A stretch of 16,816 nucleotides of DNA from positions 1-16,816 of the forward strand of contig CAKTUC010000027.1 of the NCBI GenBank assembly GCA_934617135.1, given 5' to 3'. Source of the stretch: an uncultured Collinsella sp. Its GTDB lineage: Bacteria; Actinomycetota; Coriobacteriia; Coriobacteriales; Coriobacteriaceae. The notes under the pieces were generated by a model, which did no database searches, was not told the DNA's origin, and saw only the letters and a program-made list of their open reading frames with translations. Every line of letters begins with the position of its first letter. Position 1 is the stretch's first letter. Both the position numbers and the translations under genes were made by a program. Shown here piece after piece: positions 1 to 7,542 of the stretch.

Positions 1-1
1 A

Positions 2-799
2 TCCGAGCAGCGCATTGTCGACTATATATTGGAGCACCAGTCCGAGGCGCCGCGCCTGACGGCCGCCCAGCTCTCACGAGCCGCTGCCACGTCCGAGGCG
101 ACGGTTTCGCGCTTTTGCCGCAAGCTGGGCTTTGGCAGCTTCCGCAGTTTTCAGTTTTCGCTGGCGCGCGACTTGGAAAGTCAGCGTAACGAGGGCCTGA
201 CCGACGAAGTCTCGCTCGACAACATGGAGCAGAGTCTTAAGAACATCCTCGCCGCCAAGGTGAGCGAGCTCAACGCGACCATCGACGGCATCGACCACGA
301 TACGCTGGCAGCAGTTGTACATGCGCTTAAGAATGCCGGCGTTATCGAGTTCGCCGCCGTGGGTAATACGAACGCGGTCGCGCTCGATGCGACGTTTAAG
401 TTTTCGCAGCTGGGCCTGCGCTGCATGGCGAGCACTATCAGCGAGACCGCGATCGGTTTTGCCCTGACCCTGAAGCCCGGCGACGTCATCGTGCTGATCT
501 CGAACTCCGGCAAGTCGCGCCGTCTTAACCGCATGGCCAAGGCCGCACGCGAGGCTGGCGCCACCGTGGTCGTCATCAGCGGCGACAACAAATCCCCGCT
601 CGCGCGTCTGGCCGACTATACCTTTAATACGGTGAACCACGAAGCGCTGCTCACGACGGGCGACTTTGCGTTCTCCAAGATCAGTGCCACGATGATCATC
701 GAGGTTATCTACAACTTCCTGCTGCCCGAGATTGAGGACGCGCGCGAACACATTAGCTACTACGAGGAGCTCATCCAGCCGGATAAGGTCGTGGAGTAG
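2..799 (+). CDS. MurR/RpiR-family transcriptional regulator (5' end outside window)
   Basis: This is the C-terminal 265 residues of a sugar-phosphate-responsive regulator. The frame is open to the left edge and already reads SEQRIVDYI before the first in-window start-like codon (TTG at 29), so the true start lies upstream. An N-terminal RpiR-type helix-turn-helix is recognisable from the sequence ATVSRFCRKLGFGSF. A SIS (sugar isomerase) domain follows over roughly residues 100-240 and includes ISNSGKSRRLNRMAKAAREA and VVVISGDNKSPLARLADY, the usual phosphosugar-binding pattern. Proteins of this family bind operators next to amino-sugar or other carbohydrate genes and respond to a phosphorylated sugar. 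The target is not visible here because the gene converges on the recN operon. Family assignment is firm. Whether it represses or activates, and its ligand, cannot be told. Confidence 0.9.
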   Translation, partial: SEQRIVDYILEHQSEAPRLTAAQLSRAAATSEATVSRFCRKLGFGSFRSFQFSLARDLESQRNEGLTDEVSLDNMEQSLKNILAAKVSELNATIDGIDHDTLAAVVHALKNAGVIEFAAVGNTNAVALDATFKFSQLGLRCMASTISETAIGFALTLKPGDVIVLISNSGKSRRLNRMAKAAREAGATVVVISGDNKSPLARLADYTFNTVNHEALLTTGDFAFSKISATMIIEVIYNFLLPEIEDAREHISYYEELIQPDKVVE

Positions 800-832
800 G
801 CTTTGTAGGGAGTCGTTAGTTACTTGTCGCGC

Positions 833-984
833 AAAACTATGTCGGTTTACTACGATGAAATCGGAATGTGTGACCATGAGGCGTTTTAAGTGAAAACCGC
901 AGGCTATCTACCTGCGGTTTTCTTTTTGCAATTTTCGCCGTGCTCGAGCTATGCAGATTCATCGTAGTAAACCGGCATAGTTTT
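833..984. repeat. 27-bp inverted repeat enclosing a terminator
   Basis: The arms are 833-859 and 958-984. They match at 26 of 27 positions when one is reverse-complemented (the mismatch is at 842/975). Each arm contains CGGTTTACTACGATGAA. Similarity stops sharply at both ends of the arms. The 98-base interior holds the terminator hairpin, centred at about 907, almost the same centre as the outer repeat (908.5). A short GGCG/CGCC pair (880-883 with 936-939) lies between them, so the whole block could fold as one long nested hairpin. No flanking target duplication was seen. It may be a MITE-like or REP-like element, or a pair of binding sites. The structure is seen directly, its role is unknown. 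Confidence 0.85.
893..927 (+). terminator. Intrinsic terminator of the RpiR-family gene
   Basis: A perfect 11-bp stem, AAAACCGCAGG (893-903) with CCTGCGGTTTT (911-921), encloses a 7-base loop and is followed by C and five T. It lies 93 bases after the regulator's stop codon. On the minus strand the same stem also ends in four T, followed by CACTT, so it may stop recN transcription as well. No other terminator is evident after recN. Confidence 0.9.
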
Positions 985-1022
985 ATGTCAGGCATGCCAA
1001 AAAGCGTGTGGCGGGATACGGC

Positions 1023-2651
1023 CTATCCCCGCGCTTCATCGAGCATCTGCTTTGCGTGGGCCAGGCTTGCCTCCGATTGGTCACCACTCAGCATGCGGGC
1101 GATCTCGGCGGTTCGGGCCTCGCCGGTTACCTCGTCCAGGTGCGTCTGAGGAACATCTCCAGGCTCCTTGCTGACCACGTAATGTTTATCGGCCATGACG
1201 GCAACCTGAGCGAGATGGGTTACGACAATCACCTGGTGTGTAGCGGCGAGATCTGCCAGCACGCTCGCGAGGGCACGCGCCGTCGAACCGCCGACACCGG
1301 CATCGACCTCATCAAACACGAGCGTATCGACGCCGTCCGCATTACCGAGGACAACCTTGCTCGCCAGCATCACACGGCTAAGCTCACCACCCGAGGCGAT
1401 GCGACGCAAGGGACGCGGCGTCAGACCAGCGCCGCTGCGATATAGCAGCTCGTAGCTCGAAGGACCCGCAGGCGTCCACTCGGCGCGCGGCAGATCGCGC
1501 GACTCCCAGACGAGCTCGGCACTGCCCATCTCCAAGCGTGCCATCTGACGACCCACCTCATGACAAAAACGAGGGGCGGCCGTGTTGCGTGCGCGCTTCA
1601 GCGCCTTGGCAGCGGCAAACAACTCGCGCTCAGCCGCACCAAGCGCTTCGCGCGCCTTCCTAATCCGCTCGTCGCCATCATCCACCAGCGACAACAGCTC
1701 TTGCGAGCGTTCGCGCATAGCAAAGACGTCGTCCATGGTGGGACCCCACTGGCGCAGCAGTCCCTTGAGGTCGGAATAACGCTCGCGCATGCGAGCGAGC
1801 TCGCGAGGATCAAACGCAACGCCATCGCGATAAGCACGCAGCTCATTGGCGCAATCCTCGAGCGAGATACAGGCGTCCGAAAGTGCGTCAGCAATGTCGC
1901 CCAGCTTGCGGTCAACGGTCGCCATACGTGAAAGCTCGGCTGCGGCGCTGTTCACGGCATCGAGCGCTCCCCCTTCGGCAGCAAGCGATGCATGGGCTTC
2001 GTTGGCTGTGGCCACCAGGACCTCGGCATGCTCCGAGCGTGGCAACAGCTCCTCGAGTTCCTCGTACTCGCCTGGCTTGGGATCGACCTCGGCAATCCGC
2101 TCGAGGGCAAAACGCGCTTCCTCGACGCGGCTCCCCTGCGCGCGTGAGGCTTCCTCCACACGGCGAAGCTCCTTGGCAGCCGCGCGCGACGCTTTAAAGC
2201 AGGTGCGGTAACGGTCAAGTGCCTCGAGCGCGGAACGGCCAGCCCAGGCATCGACCATGGCAACATGATGCGCCGGATCGAGCAAGCGCTGATGCTCGTG
2301 CTGACCGCACAGGTCCATCATCACGCCCACGCGCTCCGAAAGCTCGCGCACGCTGGCGATACGGCCATCAATCTTCACACGACTGCGGCCCTCGGCGGAA
2401 AGGCTGCGCTGCACGGTGAAACCCTCGGCGTCGTGAGGACCGTCGAACAGGCGAGCCTCGACGCTCGCCAGCGCCTCGCCTTCGCGCACCGTCGAAGAAT
2501 CCGCGCGCTCCCCCAAAATGAGCTTGAGCGCAGACAGCAGCGCGGTCTTGCCGGCACCCGTCTCACCAGTCAGGACGGTTAAGCCGGCACTCGGCACCAA
2601 CGTCGCCTCGCGAATGAGCGCAATGTTGGAAACCTGCAGCTCATCGATCAT
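1023..2651 (-). CDS. recN: DNA repair protein RecN
   Basis: This is an SMC-like ATPase of 542 residues, the usual RecN length, acting in recombinational repair of double-strand breaks. The N-terminal lobe carries the Walker A motif GETGAGKTALL at about residues 29-39. A long charged helical middle, the expected coiled coil, runs over about residues 150-350. The C-terminal lobe has the ABC-type signature IASGGELSRVML near residue 420, Walker B TLVFDEVDAGVGG near 445, and the downstream VIVVTHLAQVA. The start chosen is ATG at 2651, preceded by GGAG at a good distance. A GTG 21 bases further upstream is in frame but less likely. The start overlaps the end of nadK by 11 bases, so it is the last gene of the efp operon. 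The nadK/tlyA/recN association is conserved in many Gram-positive genomes. Confidence 0.96.
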   Translation of the reverse strand: MIDELQVSNIALIREATLVPSAGLTVLTGETGAGKTALLSALKLILGERADSSTVREGEALASVEARLFDGPHDAEGFTVQRSLSAEGRSRVKIDGRIASVRELSERVGVMMDLCGQHEHQRLLDPAHHVAMVDAWAGRSALEALDRYRTCFKASRAAAKELRRVEEASRAQGSRVEEARFALERIAEVDPKPGEYEELEELLPRSEHAEVLVATANEAHASLAAEGGALDAVNSAAAELSRMATVDRKLGDIADALSDACISLEDCANELRAYRDGVAFDPRELARMRERYSDLKGLLRQWGPTMDDVFAMRERSQELLSLVDDGDERIRKAREALGAAERELFAAAKALKRARNTAAPRFCHEVGRQMARLEMGSAELVWESRDLPRAEWTPAGPSSYELLYRSGAGLTPRPLRRIASGGELSRVMLASKVVLGNADGVDTLVFDEVDAGVGGSTARALASVLADLAATHQVIVVTHLAQVAVMADKHYVVSKEPGDVPQTHLDEVTGEARTAEIARMLSGDQSEASLAHAKQMLDEARG

Positions 2652-3501
2652 GGCGAACTCCGTAGAAAACACGGCTCACCGAGTTGTAGAAGCTCTCGGG
2701 GCCGTAGTCGAGCAGCAGCACGTCGCCGGGACCACGGCGCACAGCCACGCTCTCGACGGTGCCGTCGCAGGTAATGAACTGACCGTCGATAGCAATGGCA
2801 GGCACACTCGGGCGGTCGTCGGACATAAAGATCTCGACGACATCGCTCGGCGAGGTCAAGAAGGCGCGGGCCTGAATGGTATGCGGCGCGATGGGCACGC
2901 AGACCATACCTGCGTAATCGGGGCTTACGATGGGGCCGCCGGCGCTCAGGGCATAGCCCGTAGAGCCGGTCGCCGTGGACACGACCACGCCGTCGCCACG
3001 CAAACGATCGATATGGTGGCCCGACACGGTGATGTCGAACTCAACCATATCTGACAGCGGGCCGCGTGTAAGCGCCATGTCATTGAGGGCAAAGGCGCGC
3101 ACGACGTCCTTCGTATCGTCGTCGCGTACGGACACGATATCCGCAGCGATCGTGGCACGGCGGCTCACGTGGAGTTCGCCGGACAGAGCATCGCTCACGA
3201 CCTGCAAAATATCGCGCTCCTCGGGACTGGCCGCCGTCAAAAAGCCTAGATGACCATAGGAAAGTCCCAGAATGGGAATCTCACGGTAGTTGAGAATACG
3301 GGCCGCGCGCAGTAGCGTGCCATCGCCACCGAGTGTGATGACCAGATCGGCATCGTCCACATCGGGCGTGCTCTGGATCTTGGAGCGCTGGTCGGCCGCC
3401 CATGCAACCTCGTAACCCTGGCGCGTCAGCCAAAGCTCGAGCATCAGGCCGCTCTCGACCGCCTCTTGCTTGTAATAATTAGGAACCAGAAAGACCTTCA
3501 T
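2641..3501 (-). CDS. nadK: NAD kinase
   Basis: This is an ATP-dependent (or polyphosphate-dependent) NAD kinase making NADP, cytosolic, 286 residues. The hallmark GGDGTLL is at residues 58-64. The glycine-rich GDGVVVSTATGSTGYALSAGG at about 169-189 forms the NAD-binding core, and DGQ occurs near the C-terminus. The usual LNE motif reads LND (residues 139-141), a conservative change. The start is ATG at 3501, whose ATGA overlaps the TGA of tlyA, indicating translational coupling. It is often annotated ppnK in such clusters. The call is secure from motifs and from its position between tlyA and recN. Confidence 0.96.
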   Translation of the reverse strand: MKVFLVPNYYKQEAVESGLMLELWLTRQGYEVAWAADQRSKIQSTPDVDDADLVITLGGDGTLLRAARILNYREIPILGLSYGHLGFLTAASPEERDILQVVSDALSGELHVSRRATIAADIVSVRDDDTKDVVRAFALNDMALTRGPLSDMVEFDITVSGHHIDRLRGDGVVVSTATGSTGYALSAGGPIVSPDYAGMVCVPIAPHTIQARAFLTSPSDVVEIFMSDDRPSVPAIAIDGQFITCDGTVESVAVRRGPGDVLLLDYGPESFYNSVSRVFYGVRHDR

Positions 3502-4310
3502 AGCGTTGCAGCTTTCTCGCTCAAAACCGATACCTGGGATTGCAGCTCATCATCGGAGCGCTCGCCGGCGGCAAACCTCGTGCCGTACAGGAAAAACTCC
3601 ACGTTGCCCTTGGCGCCATGAATAGGCGACACGCACACATCGACCGGGAACAGGCCTTTGGCGGCAAAGAGTTCAATCGCAGCCACGAGCGTATCAACAC
3701 GCACAGTGGGGTCCACCACAATGCCGCCCTCGCCCACCAGCGCCGCCGGAGCCTCAAACTGCGGCTTCACCAGCGTGCAGAACGAGCCGACAGGCGTCAG
3801 GCACGCCATCACGGCGTCGATAATATTTGCGATACTCGTAAACGAAACATCGCACACAGCCAAGTCGATGGCGCTGGCATAACCCAGCTCAGGCAACTGC
3901 GTCACGTTGGTGCGCTCGTGGAGCGTCACGCGATCGTCCTGGCGCAGCGACCAATCAAACTGGGCACGGCCCACATCGACAGAGACAACGGTCGCAGCAC
4001 CACGCTTGAGCAGGCAATCGGTAAAGCCGCCGGTAGAGCACCCCACGTCCAGACAGGCAAGGCCCGTGGGGTCAATGCCAAACGCATCGAGTGCGCCCTC
4101 GAGCTTAAGACCACCACGACCAACGTAGGGGATGCGCCCCTTCACATGCAGCGGCAGGCCCGGGGTAACCTTGAGCCCCGGAGAGGTCAAGCGCTCACCA
4201 CCGCTCGAGACCAAGCCGGCCATAAGAGTGCGAAGGGCATCCGCGCGATCGGCGCAGATGCCCTGTGAAATCAGTTCGTCATCAAGACGCACACGTTTCA
4301 TGAATGCCAT
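3498..4310 (-). CDS. tlyA: TlyA-family rRNA 2'-O-methyltransferase
   Basis: This is a TlyA/hemolysin-A family protein of 270 residues. Known members methylate ribose of 16S and 23S rRNA cytidines at the subunit interface, and loss can give capreomycin resistance. An N-terminal S4 RNA-binding domain (RLDDELISQGICADRADAL, about residues 8-60) precedes an FtsJ-like Rossmann fold with the SAM motif CLDVGCSTGGFTD. The K-D-K-E tetrad of the family is present: K69 (GGLKLEGAL), D154 (VCDVSF), K182 (LVKPQFE) and E238 (NVEFFLY). The start chosen is ATG at 4310, part of a TGATG overlap with the xseB stop codon. A second in-frame ATG at 4301 (MKRVRLDDEL) is an equally reasonable family-style start. In Gram-positives the gene is yqxC, next to recN. 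Confidence 0.93.
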   Translation of the reverse strand: MAFMKRVRLDDELISQGICADRADALRTLMAGLVSSGGERLTSPGLKVTPGLPLHVKGRIPYVGRGGLKLEGALDAFGIDPTGLACLDVGCSTGGFTDCLLKRGAATVVSVDVGRAQFDWSLRQDDRVTLHERTNVTQLPELGYASAIDLAVCDVSFTSIANIIDAVMACLTPVGSFCTLVKPQFEAPAALVGEGGIVVDPTVRVDTLVAAIELFAAKGLFPVDVCVSPIHGAKGNVEFFLYGTRFAAGERSDDELQSQVSVLSEKAATL

Positions 4311-4576
4311 CAACCATTCGTATCCGGAGATGCAGCCTGACTATCCTGGGATTCGTTTGCCGCATCCTCATCATATTCCTGCTCGAGCTTGTCGGCCTCA
4401 CGCGGCGTCAGCTCAAACTTGTCGACCATATCGACCGCGCGGGAGCCCAGCTCAATCGCCTCGTCAAACAAATCGAGCGAACGCTCCAGAGACGTATCCT
4501 TGGAGCGAACGGTAGCGATAATCTGGTCCAGACGGTCCGAAATCTCGTCGAAGTTGCGGACGGAACCCTCTGGCAT
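4310..4576 (-). CDS. xseB: Exodeoxyribonuclease VII small subunit
   Basis: This 88-residue protein matches the XseB pattern. A short helical core (FDEISDRLDQIIATVRSK, then SLERSLDLFDEAIELG) fills the first 50 residues, followed by an acidic disordered tail. XseB subunits assemble around XseA to degrade single-stranded DNA. ATG at 4576 lies 2 bases after the nusB stop, with GAGGAG in the last codons of nusB as ribosome-binding site. The large subunit xseA, which usually sits directly upstream, is not in this operon or elsewhere in the window. The small size gives few motifs, but position (nusB to tlyA) supports the call strongly. Confidence 0.88.
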   Translation of the reverse strand: MPEGSVRNFDEISDRLDQIIATVRSKDTSLERSLDLFDEAIELGSRAVDMVDKFELTPREADKLEQEYDEDAANESQDSQAASPDTNG

Positions 4577-4578
4577 GG

Positions 4579-5166
4579 CTACTCCTCGATGGAGTCGGCC
4601 TCGACGGCCTCTACAGCGTCCGCATCCTCGTCAAGCACGCCGGCAGCGGCCTGCGCAGCAGCGACCTTGGCGGCAGCCTCGGCAGCCTGGGCTTCCTCGC
4701 GAGCGCGATCCTCGGCCAGCAGCTCTTGGTACAGGTCCTCGCCCGGCAGCTCCTCGCTGCGAGCGATCTTGCCCAGCACGCCGTTGACAAACGATGCGGA
4801 CTGGTCGGTACCATAAGCCTTGGCGATCTCGACGGCCTCATTGATCACGATAGCGTCCGAAACCTCCTCATCGGTGAGGAAGCGCATCTCGTAGACGGCG
4901 ATGCGCAGCAGGTTACGGTCGGCGCCGGGCATGCGCATAAGATCCCAGTTCTTGGCGACGGCGCGAAGGGCACAGTCGATGCGATCGATATGCTCGTAGG
5001 CACCGCGGCAAAGCTCCAGCGCATAGGGGTCGAGGGGACCCTTCGAGATCAGGAAATCGCCCTCGAGGACGCGCTCAAGCGGACTGTCCGTGGCCTCGGC
5101 CTGGAACAGCAGCTGCAGCGCCTGACTGCGGGCAAGCGTACGCCCGCGATAAACCTTAAGGCTCAA
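4579..5166 (-). CDS. nusB: Transcription antitermination factor NusB
   Basis: NusB binds boxA RNA together with NusE (S10) to promote antitermination of rRNA operons. The core, residues about 8-138, shows family features: RTLARSQALQLLFQ at the N-terminus, DRNLLRIAVYEM near residue 83, INEAVEIAKAYG near 108, and FVNGVLGKIAR near 126. Total length is 195 residues, well over the usual 140 or so, because of an alanine/glutamate-rich acidic tail (about 139-195). The start is TTG at 5166, chosen because AAGGAG sits six bases upstream and no ATG precedes the conserved core. It begins 3 bases after the Asp23-family gene. Confidence 0.93.
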   Translation of the reverse strand: MSLKVYRGRTLARSQALQLLFQAEATDSPLERVLEGDFLISKGPLDPYALELCRGAYEHIDRIDCALRAVAKNWDLMRMPGADRNLLRIAVYEMRFLTDEEVSDAIVINEAVEIAKAYGTDQSASFVNGVLGKIARSEELPGEDLYQELLAEDRAREEAQAAEAAAKVAAAQAAAGVLDEDADAVEAVEADSIEE

Positions 5167-5169
5167 AGG

Positions 5170-5532
5170 TTACTCCTTGGGGAAAACGAGGCCGTCGATG
5201 CAAACGTCAACGCGCTCGACCTCGACGCCCACCTGAGCATCGATGGCGGCGACCACGGCGGCGCGAACGGCCTCGGCGAGTTTCTTGAACGGATAGCCAA
5301 AGAACACCACGACACGCACGGTGAGTGCGAGCTTGTCGCCGACGACCTCGGCCTCGACCGCCGGCTCGGAAGCCGGGGCCTTGGACGAGAGCATCATGGA
5401 GACAAGGTTGGTGGCAAGGTCCTTGACGCCAACGGAGGCGATGCCCTCGACATCCGACACGGCGCGCGAGACGATGGCGGTCAGAACATCGGGCGAAATG
5501 CCGATGCCGTCAATCTTGATTTCCTGGGGCAT
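5170..5532 (-). CDS. Asp23/Gls24 (YqhY) family protein
   Basis: This is a 120-residue Asp23/Gls24-family protein (DUF322). Family features are an N-terminal ISPDVLTAIVSRAVSDVEGIASVG and the central valine-rich VGDKLALTVRVVVFFGYP, followed by AEAVRAAVVAAI and a C-terminal strand ending VCIDGLVFPKE. Paralogues include cell-envelope stress proteins and AmaP-associated factors. The copy next to nusB corresponds to B. subtilis YqhY, tied there to acetyl-CoA carboxylase control, but accB and accC are absent here, so that function should not be transferred automatically. The start ATG at 5532 has AGGAGG just upstream. It lies between efp (24-base gap) and nusB (3-base gap). Confidence 0.85.
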   Translation of the reverse strand: MPQEIKIDGIGISPDVLTAIVSRAVSDVEGIASVGVKDLATNLVSMMLSSKAPASEPAVEAEVVGDKLALTVRVVVFFGYPFKKLAEAVRAAVVAAIDAQVGVEVERVDVCIDGLVFPKE

Positions 5533-5556
5533 GAGTCCTCCTAGAAGAGTTGGTTG

Positions 5557-6120
5557 CTAGACGCGGGAGACGAACTTGCCGTCGCGGGTGTCAACCTTGA
5601 TGACCTCGCCCTCGTTGAGGTACATGGGGACCTGGATGACAGCGCCGGTGTCGATCGTGGCCGGCTTGGTGGAACCCTGGACGGTATCGCCCTTAAAGCC
5701 CGGGTCGGTCTGGACGATAGTGGTCTCGATGAACATCGGCGGGGTCACACCCATGAGCTCATCGTCAGCGAAGAGCAGCTGGCAGATGTCGTTCTCACGC
5801 AGCCACTTGGAGTTCTCGCCCACCATGTCCTCGGGAACGGGAACCTGCTCATAGGACTCGTTGTCCATGAAGATGTAGTCGGTGCCATCGTTGTAGAGGT
5901 ACTGGAACTCACGGGTGGTGAGCATGACGCTCTCGAACTTGGTGCCGGCGTTGCAGGTGTTCTCGACGACGCGGCCGCTCTTGATGTCGCGGGTCTTGTA
6001 GCGCACAAACGCGCCGCCCTTGCCCGGCTTGACATGCTGGAACTCGACGATGGTGTAGACCTTGTCCTTAATGCGGAGACCGAGGCCGTTCTTGAAGTCG
6101 GCGGTAGAAATGGTAGGCAT
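5557..6120 (-). CDS. efp: Translation elongation factor P
   Basis: EF-P rescues ribosomes stalled at consecutive prolines. This 187-residue protein has the full family length with an N-terminal KOW-like domain (MPTISTADFKNGLGL) and two OB-fold domains (the C-terminal one containing TDPGFKGDT and the closing DTRDGKFVSRV). The loop that enters the peptidyl-transferase centre reads HVKPGKGGAFVR, with the tip lysine at residue 34. This form resembles the Gram-positive type rather than the EpmA beta-lysylated type. Which modification it carries, if any, is not visible. The start ATG at 6120 has AAAGG six bases upstream. An upstream in-frame extension (to 6153) was rejected because MPTIS is the family start. 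First gene of the recN operon, with its own promoter. Confidence 0.97.
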   Translation of the reverse strand: MPTISTADFKNGLGLRIKDKVYTIVEFQHVKPGKGGAFVRYKTRDIKSGRVVENTCNAGTKFESVMLTTREFQYLYNDGTDYIFMDNESYEQVPVPEDMVGENSKWLRENDICQLLFADDELMGVTPPMFIETTIVQTDPGFKGDTVQGSTKPATIDTGAVIQVPMYLNEGEVIKVDTRDGKFVSRV

Positions 6121-6177
6121 AGCGACCTTTCTTGTTATGGGCAGAACGCACAAGCGTCCAAATTACATACGAGCGAA

Positions 6178-6204
6178 ATTATACACTTGCAGACGGCGCC
6201 TGCA
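6178..6204 (-). promoter_or_regulatory. Candidate efp operon promoter
   Basis: A perfect TATAAT on the minus strand (6178-6183) lies about 58 bases before the efp start, just after the pepP terminator. No good -35 box is found at the standard distance. That place is instead occupied by a short inverted repeat, TGCAG (6188-6192) and CTGCA (6200-6204), which could be an operator if a regulator aids the promoter. The -10 is seen directly, the rest is inference. Confidence 0.55.
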
Positions 6205-6214
6205 GCGAGTGCAT

Positions 6215-6257
6215 AAAAAGAGAACGCGGGGCGTCCGAATCAATCCGGACGCCCCGC
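6215..6257 (-). terminator. Intrinsic terminator after pepP
   Basis: A 12-bp GC-rich perfect stem (6226-6237 pairing with 6246-6257, containing GGGGCGTCCG) has an 8-base loop. On the minus strand it is followed by GTTCTC and five T (6215-6219). On the plus strand there is no T tract, so it is directional. It closes the alaS-to-pepP unit and separates it from efp. Confidence 0.92.
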
Positions 6258-6279
6258 CCCAAAAATCTATCGAAATGGG

Positions 6280-7410
6280 CTAGCAGTCGATGACGTGAAG
6301 GTCATGCGGCGTCTTGGTGAAGGGCTCGTAGCCGTTCTCGGTGACCACGCCGTAGTCCTCCAGGCGCACGCCGCCCACGCCGGGCAGGTACACGCCGGGC
6401 TCCATGGTGATAACCGCGCCGACCTCAATGATGTTCTTGCTGCGGTTAAAGTTGGGCAGCTCGTGGATGTCGATGCCCACACCATGGCCGAGACCATGGT
6501 TGTAGTAATCGCCATAGCCGGCATCGCCGATGATCTTCTTGGAAAGCTTGAAAATGTCGTTGCCCTCGACGCCCGGATGGATGGCGGCGACGCACTCCTC
6601 GTGGGTGCGGCGTACGAGCGCGTACAGGTCGAGCTGCTCCTGGGTAGGCTCGCCCATCACGACGGTACGAGTCATGTCGGAGCGGTAGTCGCAATAGCCA
6701 GCGCCATAATCCATGAGAACGAAGTCGCCCTTCTCGATCACGCGGTCGCTCGGGACGGCATGCGGGTTGGCGGTATTGGGGCCGCTCGCCACGATGGAGC
6801 CAAAGGCCAGGCTGTCGGCGCCGTTGGCGAACATAAAGTTCTCGAGCTCGTTGCGAACCTGCTTCTCGGTCATGCCGGGTTTAATAAATCCGAGCATATG
6901 CTGGAAGGCGGCATCGGTGATCGACTGCGCATGGCGCATGAGCTCAATCTCCTCGGCGTCCTTGATGGCGCGCATCTTGCGAATGTCGTCATGCATCAGC
7001 GGCAGCATGCAGGCGACGGAACGATCCTCCAGGCCACGCTGAATACCCTGGTAGAAGTTGATCTGCATGTCGTCCTCGACAGCACAGACGCGGCACTTGT
7101 TGGCCGCGATCTTGCCGGCGACCCAACCGGGGATGGTGCCCTCGTCCATGTCGTAGACCCAGGGGCTGCCGGCAGGCGTGTTCTCCTCAAAGCTATTGAG
7201 GTAGCGCGAGTCGGTATGGAACAGGCACTGGTCAGCCGTAATAAACGCCGCGTGCGGGAACTCGAAGGTGTAGTCGAAGACGCCCTTCACGCCCGTGAGC
7301 CAACGAAGGTTGGCCTCGTCGCGCACCACGATGGCATCGTAGCCGCGCTCGACCATCAGGGCACGGACACGCTCGATACGACCGGCAGGACCGGCAGCAA
7401 ACTCAGACAT
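6280..7410 (-). CDS. pepP: Xaa-Pro aminopeptidase/dipeptidase (M24 family)
   Basis: This cytosolic metallopeptidase of 376 residues cleaves X-Pro bonds. It has an N-terminal creatinase-like domain (about residues 10-140) and a C-terminal pita-bread domain. All five metal ligands are present: D234 (LMDYGAG), D245 (RSDMTRT), H309 (GLGHGVGID), E337 (TMEPGVY) and E351 (RLEDYG). The substrate-site histidine H217 (NPHAVPS) is also seen. The start chosen is ATG at 7410 with AAAGGA upstream. The longer open frame to 7536 runs through a non-conserved GC-rich hairpin region and is unlikely to be coding. The position before efp is conserved in actinobacteria (pepQ) and in Bacillus (yqhT). pepP versus pepQ naming cannot be settled from sequence alone. 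Confidence 0.93.
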   Translation of the reverse strand: MSEFAAGPAGRIERVRALMVERGYDAIVVRDEANLRWLTGVKGVFDYTFEFPHAAFITADQCLFHTDSRYLNSFEENTPAGSPWVYDMDEGTIPGWVAGKIAANKCRVCAVEDDMQINFYQGIQRGLEDRSVACMLPLMHDDIRKMRAIKDAEEIELMRHAQSITDAAFQHMLGFIKPGMTEKQVRNELENFMFANGADSLAFGSIVASGPNTANPHAVPSDRVIEKGDFVLMDYGAGYCDYRSDMTRTVVMGEPTQEQLDLYALVRRTHEECVAAIHPGVEGNDIFKLSKKIIGDAGYGDYYNHGLGHGVGIDIHELPNFNRSKNIIEVGAVITMEPGVYLPGVGGVRLEDYGVVTENGYEPFTKTPHDLHVIDC

Positions 7411-7436
7411 GCAGATTCCTTTCTTATTGTCCTCAT

Positions 7437-7505
7437 AAAAGCGGGACGGGCCTCGATCGGAAGATGAAATCGAATGCGATCCGCAACCGATTGAAAACCC
7501 GCCCC
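7437..7505 (-). promoter_or_regulatory. Hairpin with T tract in the pepP leader (attenuator or terminator candidate)
   Basis: On the minus strand GGGGCGGG (7505-7498) pairs with CCCGTCCC (7450-7443) with one G-T wobble. An inner ATCGG/CCGAT pair (7491-7487 with 7460-7456) lies inside, and GCTTTT follows the stem. The T tract ends only 27 bases before the pepP ATG. It could end aroB-like transcription or act as an attenuator for pepP. A TTGACA occurs just upstream (7536-7531) but the nearest -10-like box, TATCAT (7516-7511), is only 14 bases away. Pairing is seen, function is inferred. Confidence 0.4.
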
Positions 7506-7542
7506 TCAACATGATACGAAAGACAATGGATGTCAATAAATC

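Noticed and set aside
7411..7536. N-terminal extension of pepP to 7536
   Set aside because: The 42 extra residues do not resemble the family and overlap a GC-rich hairpin. ATG at 7410 has a proper ribosome-binding site.
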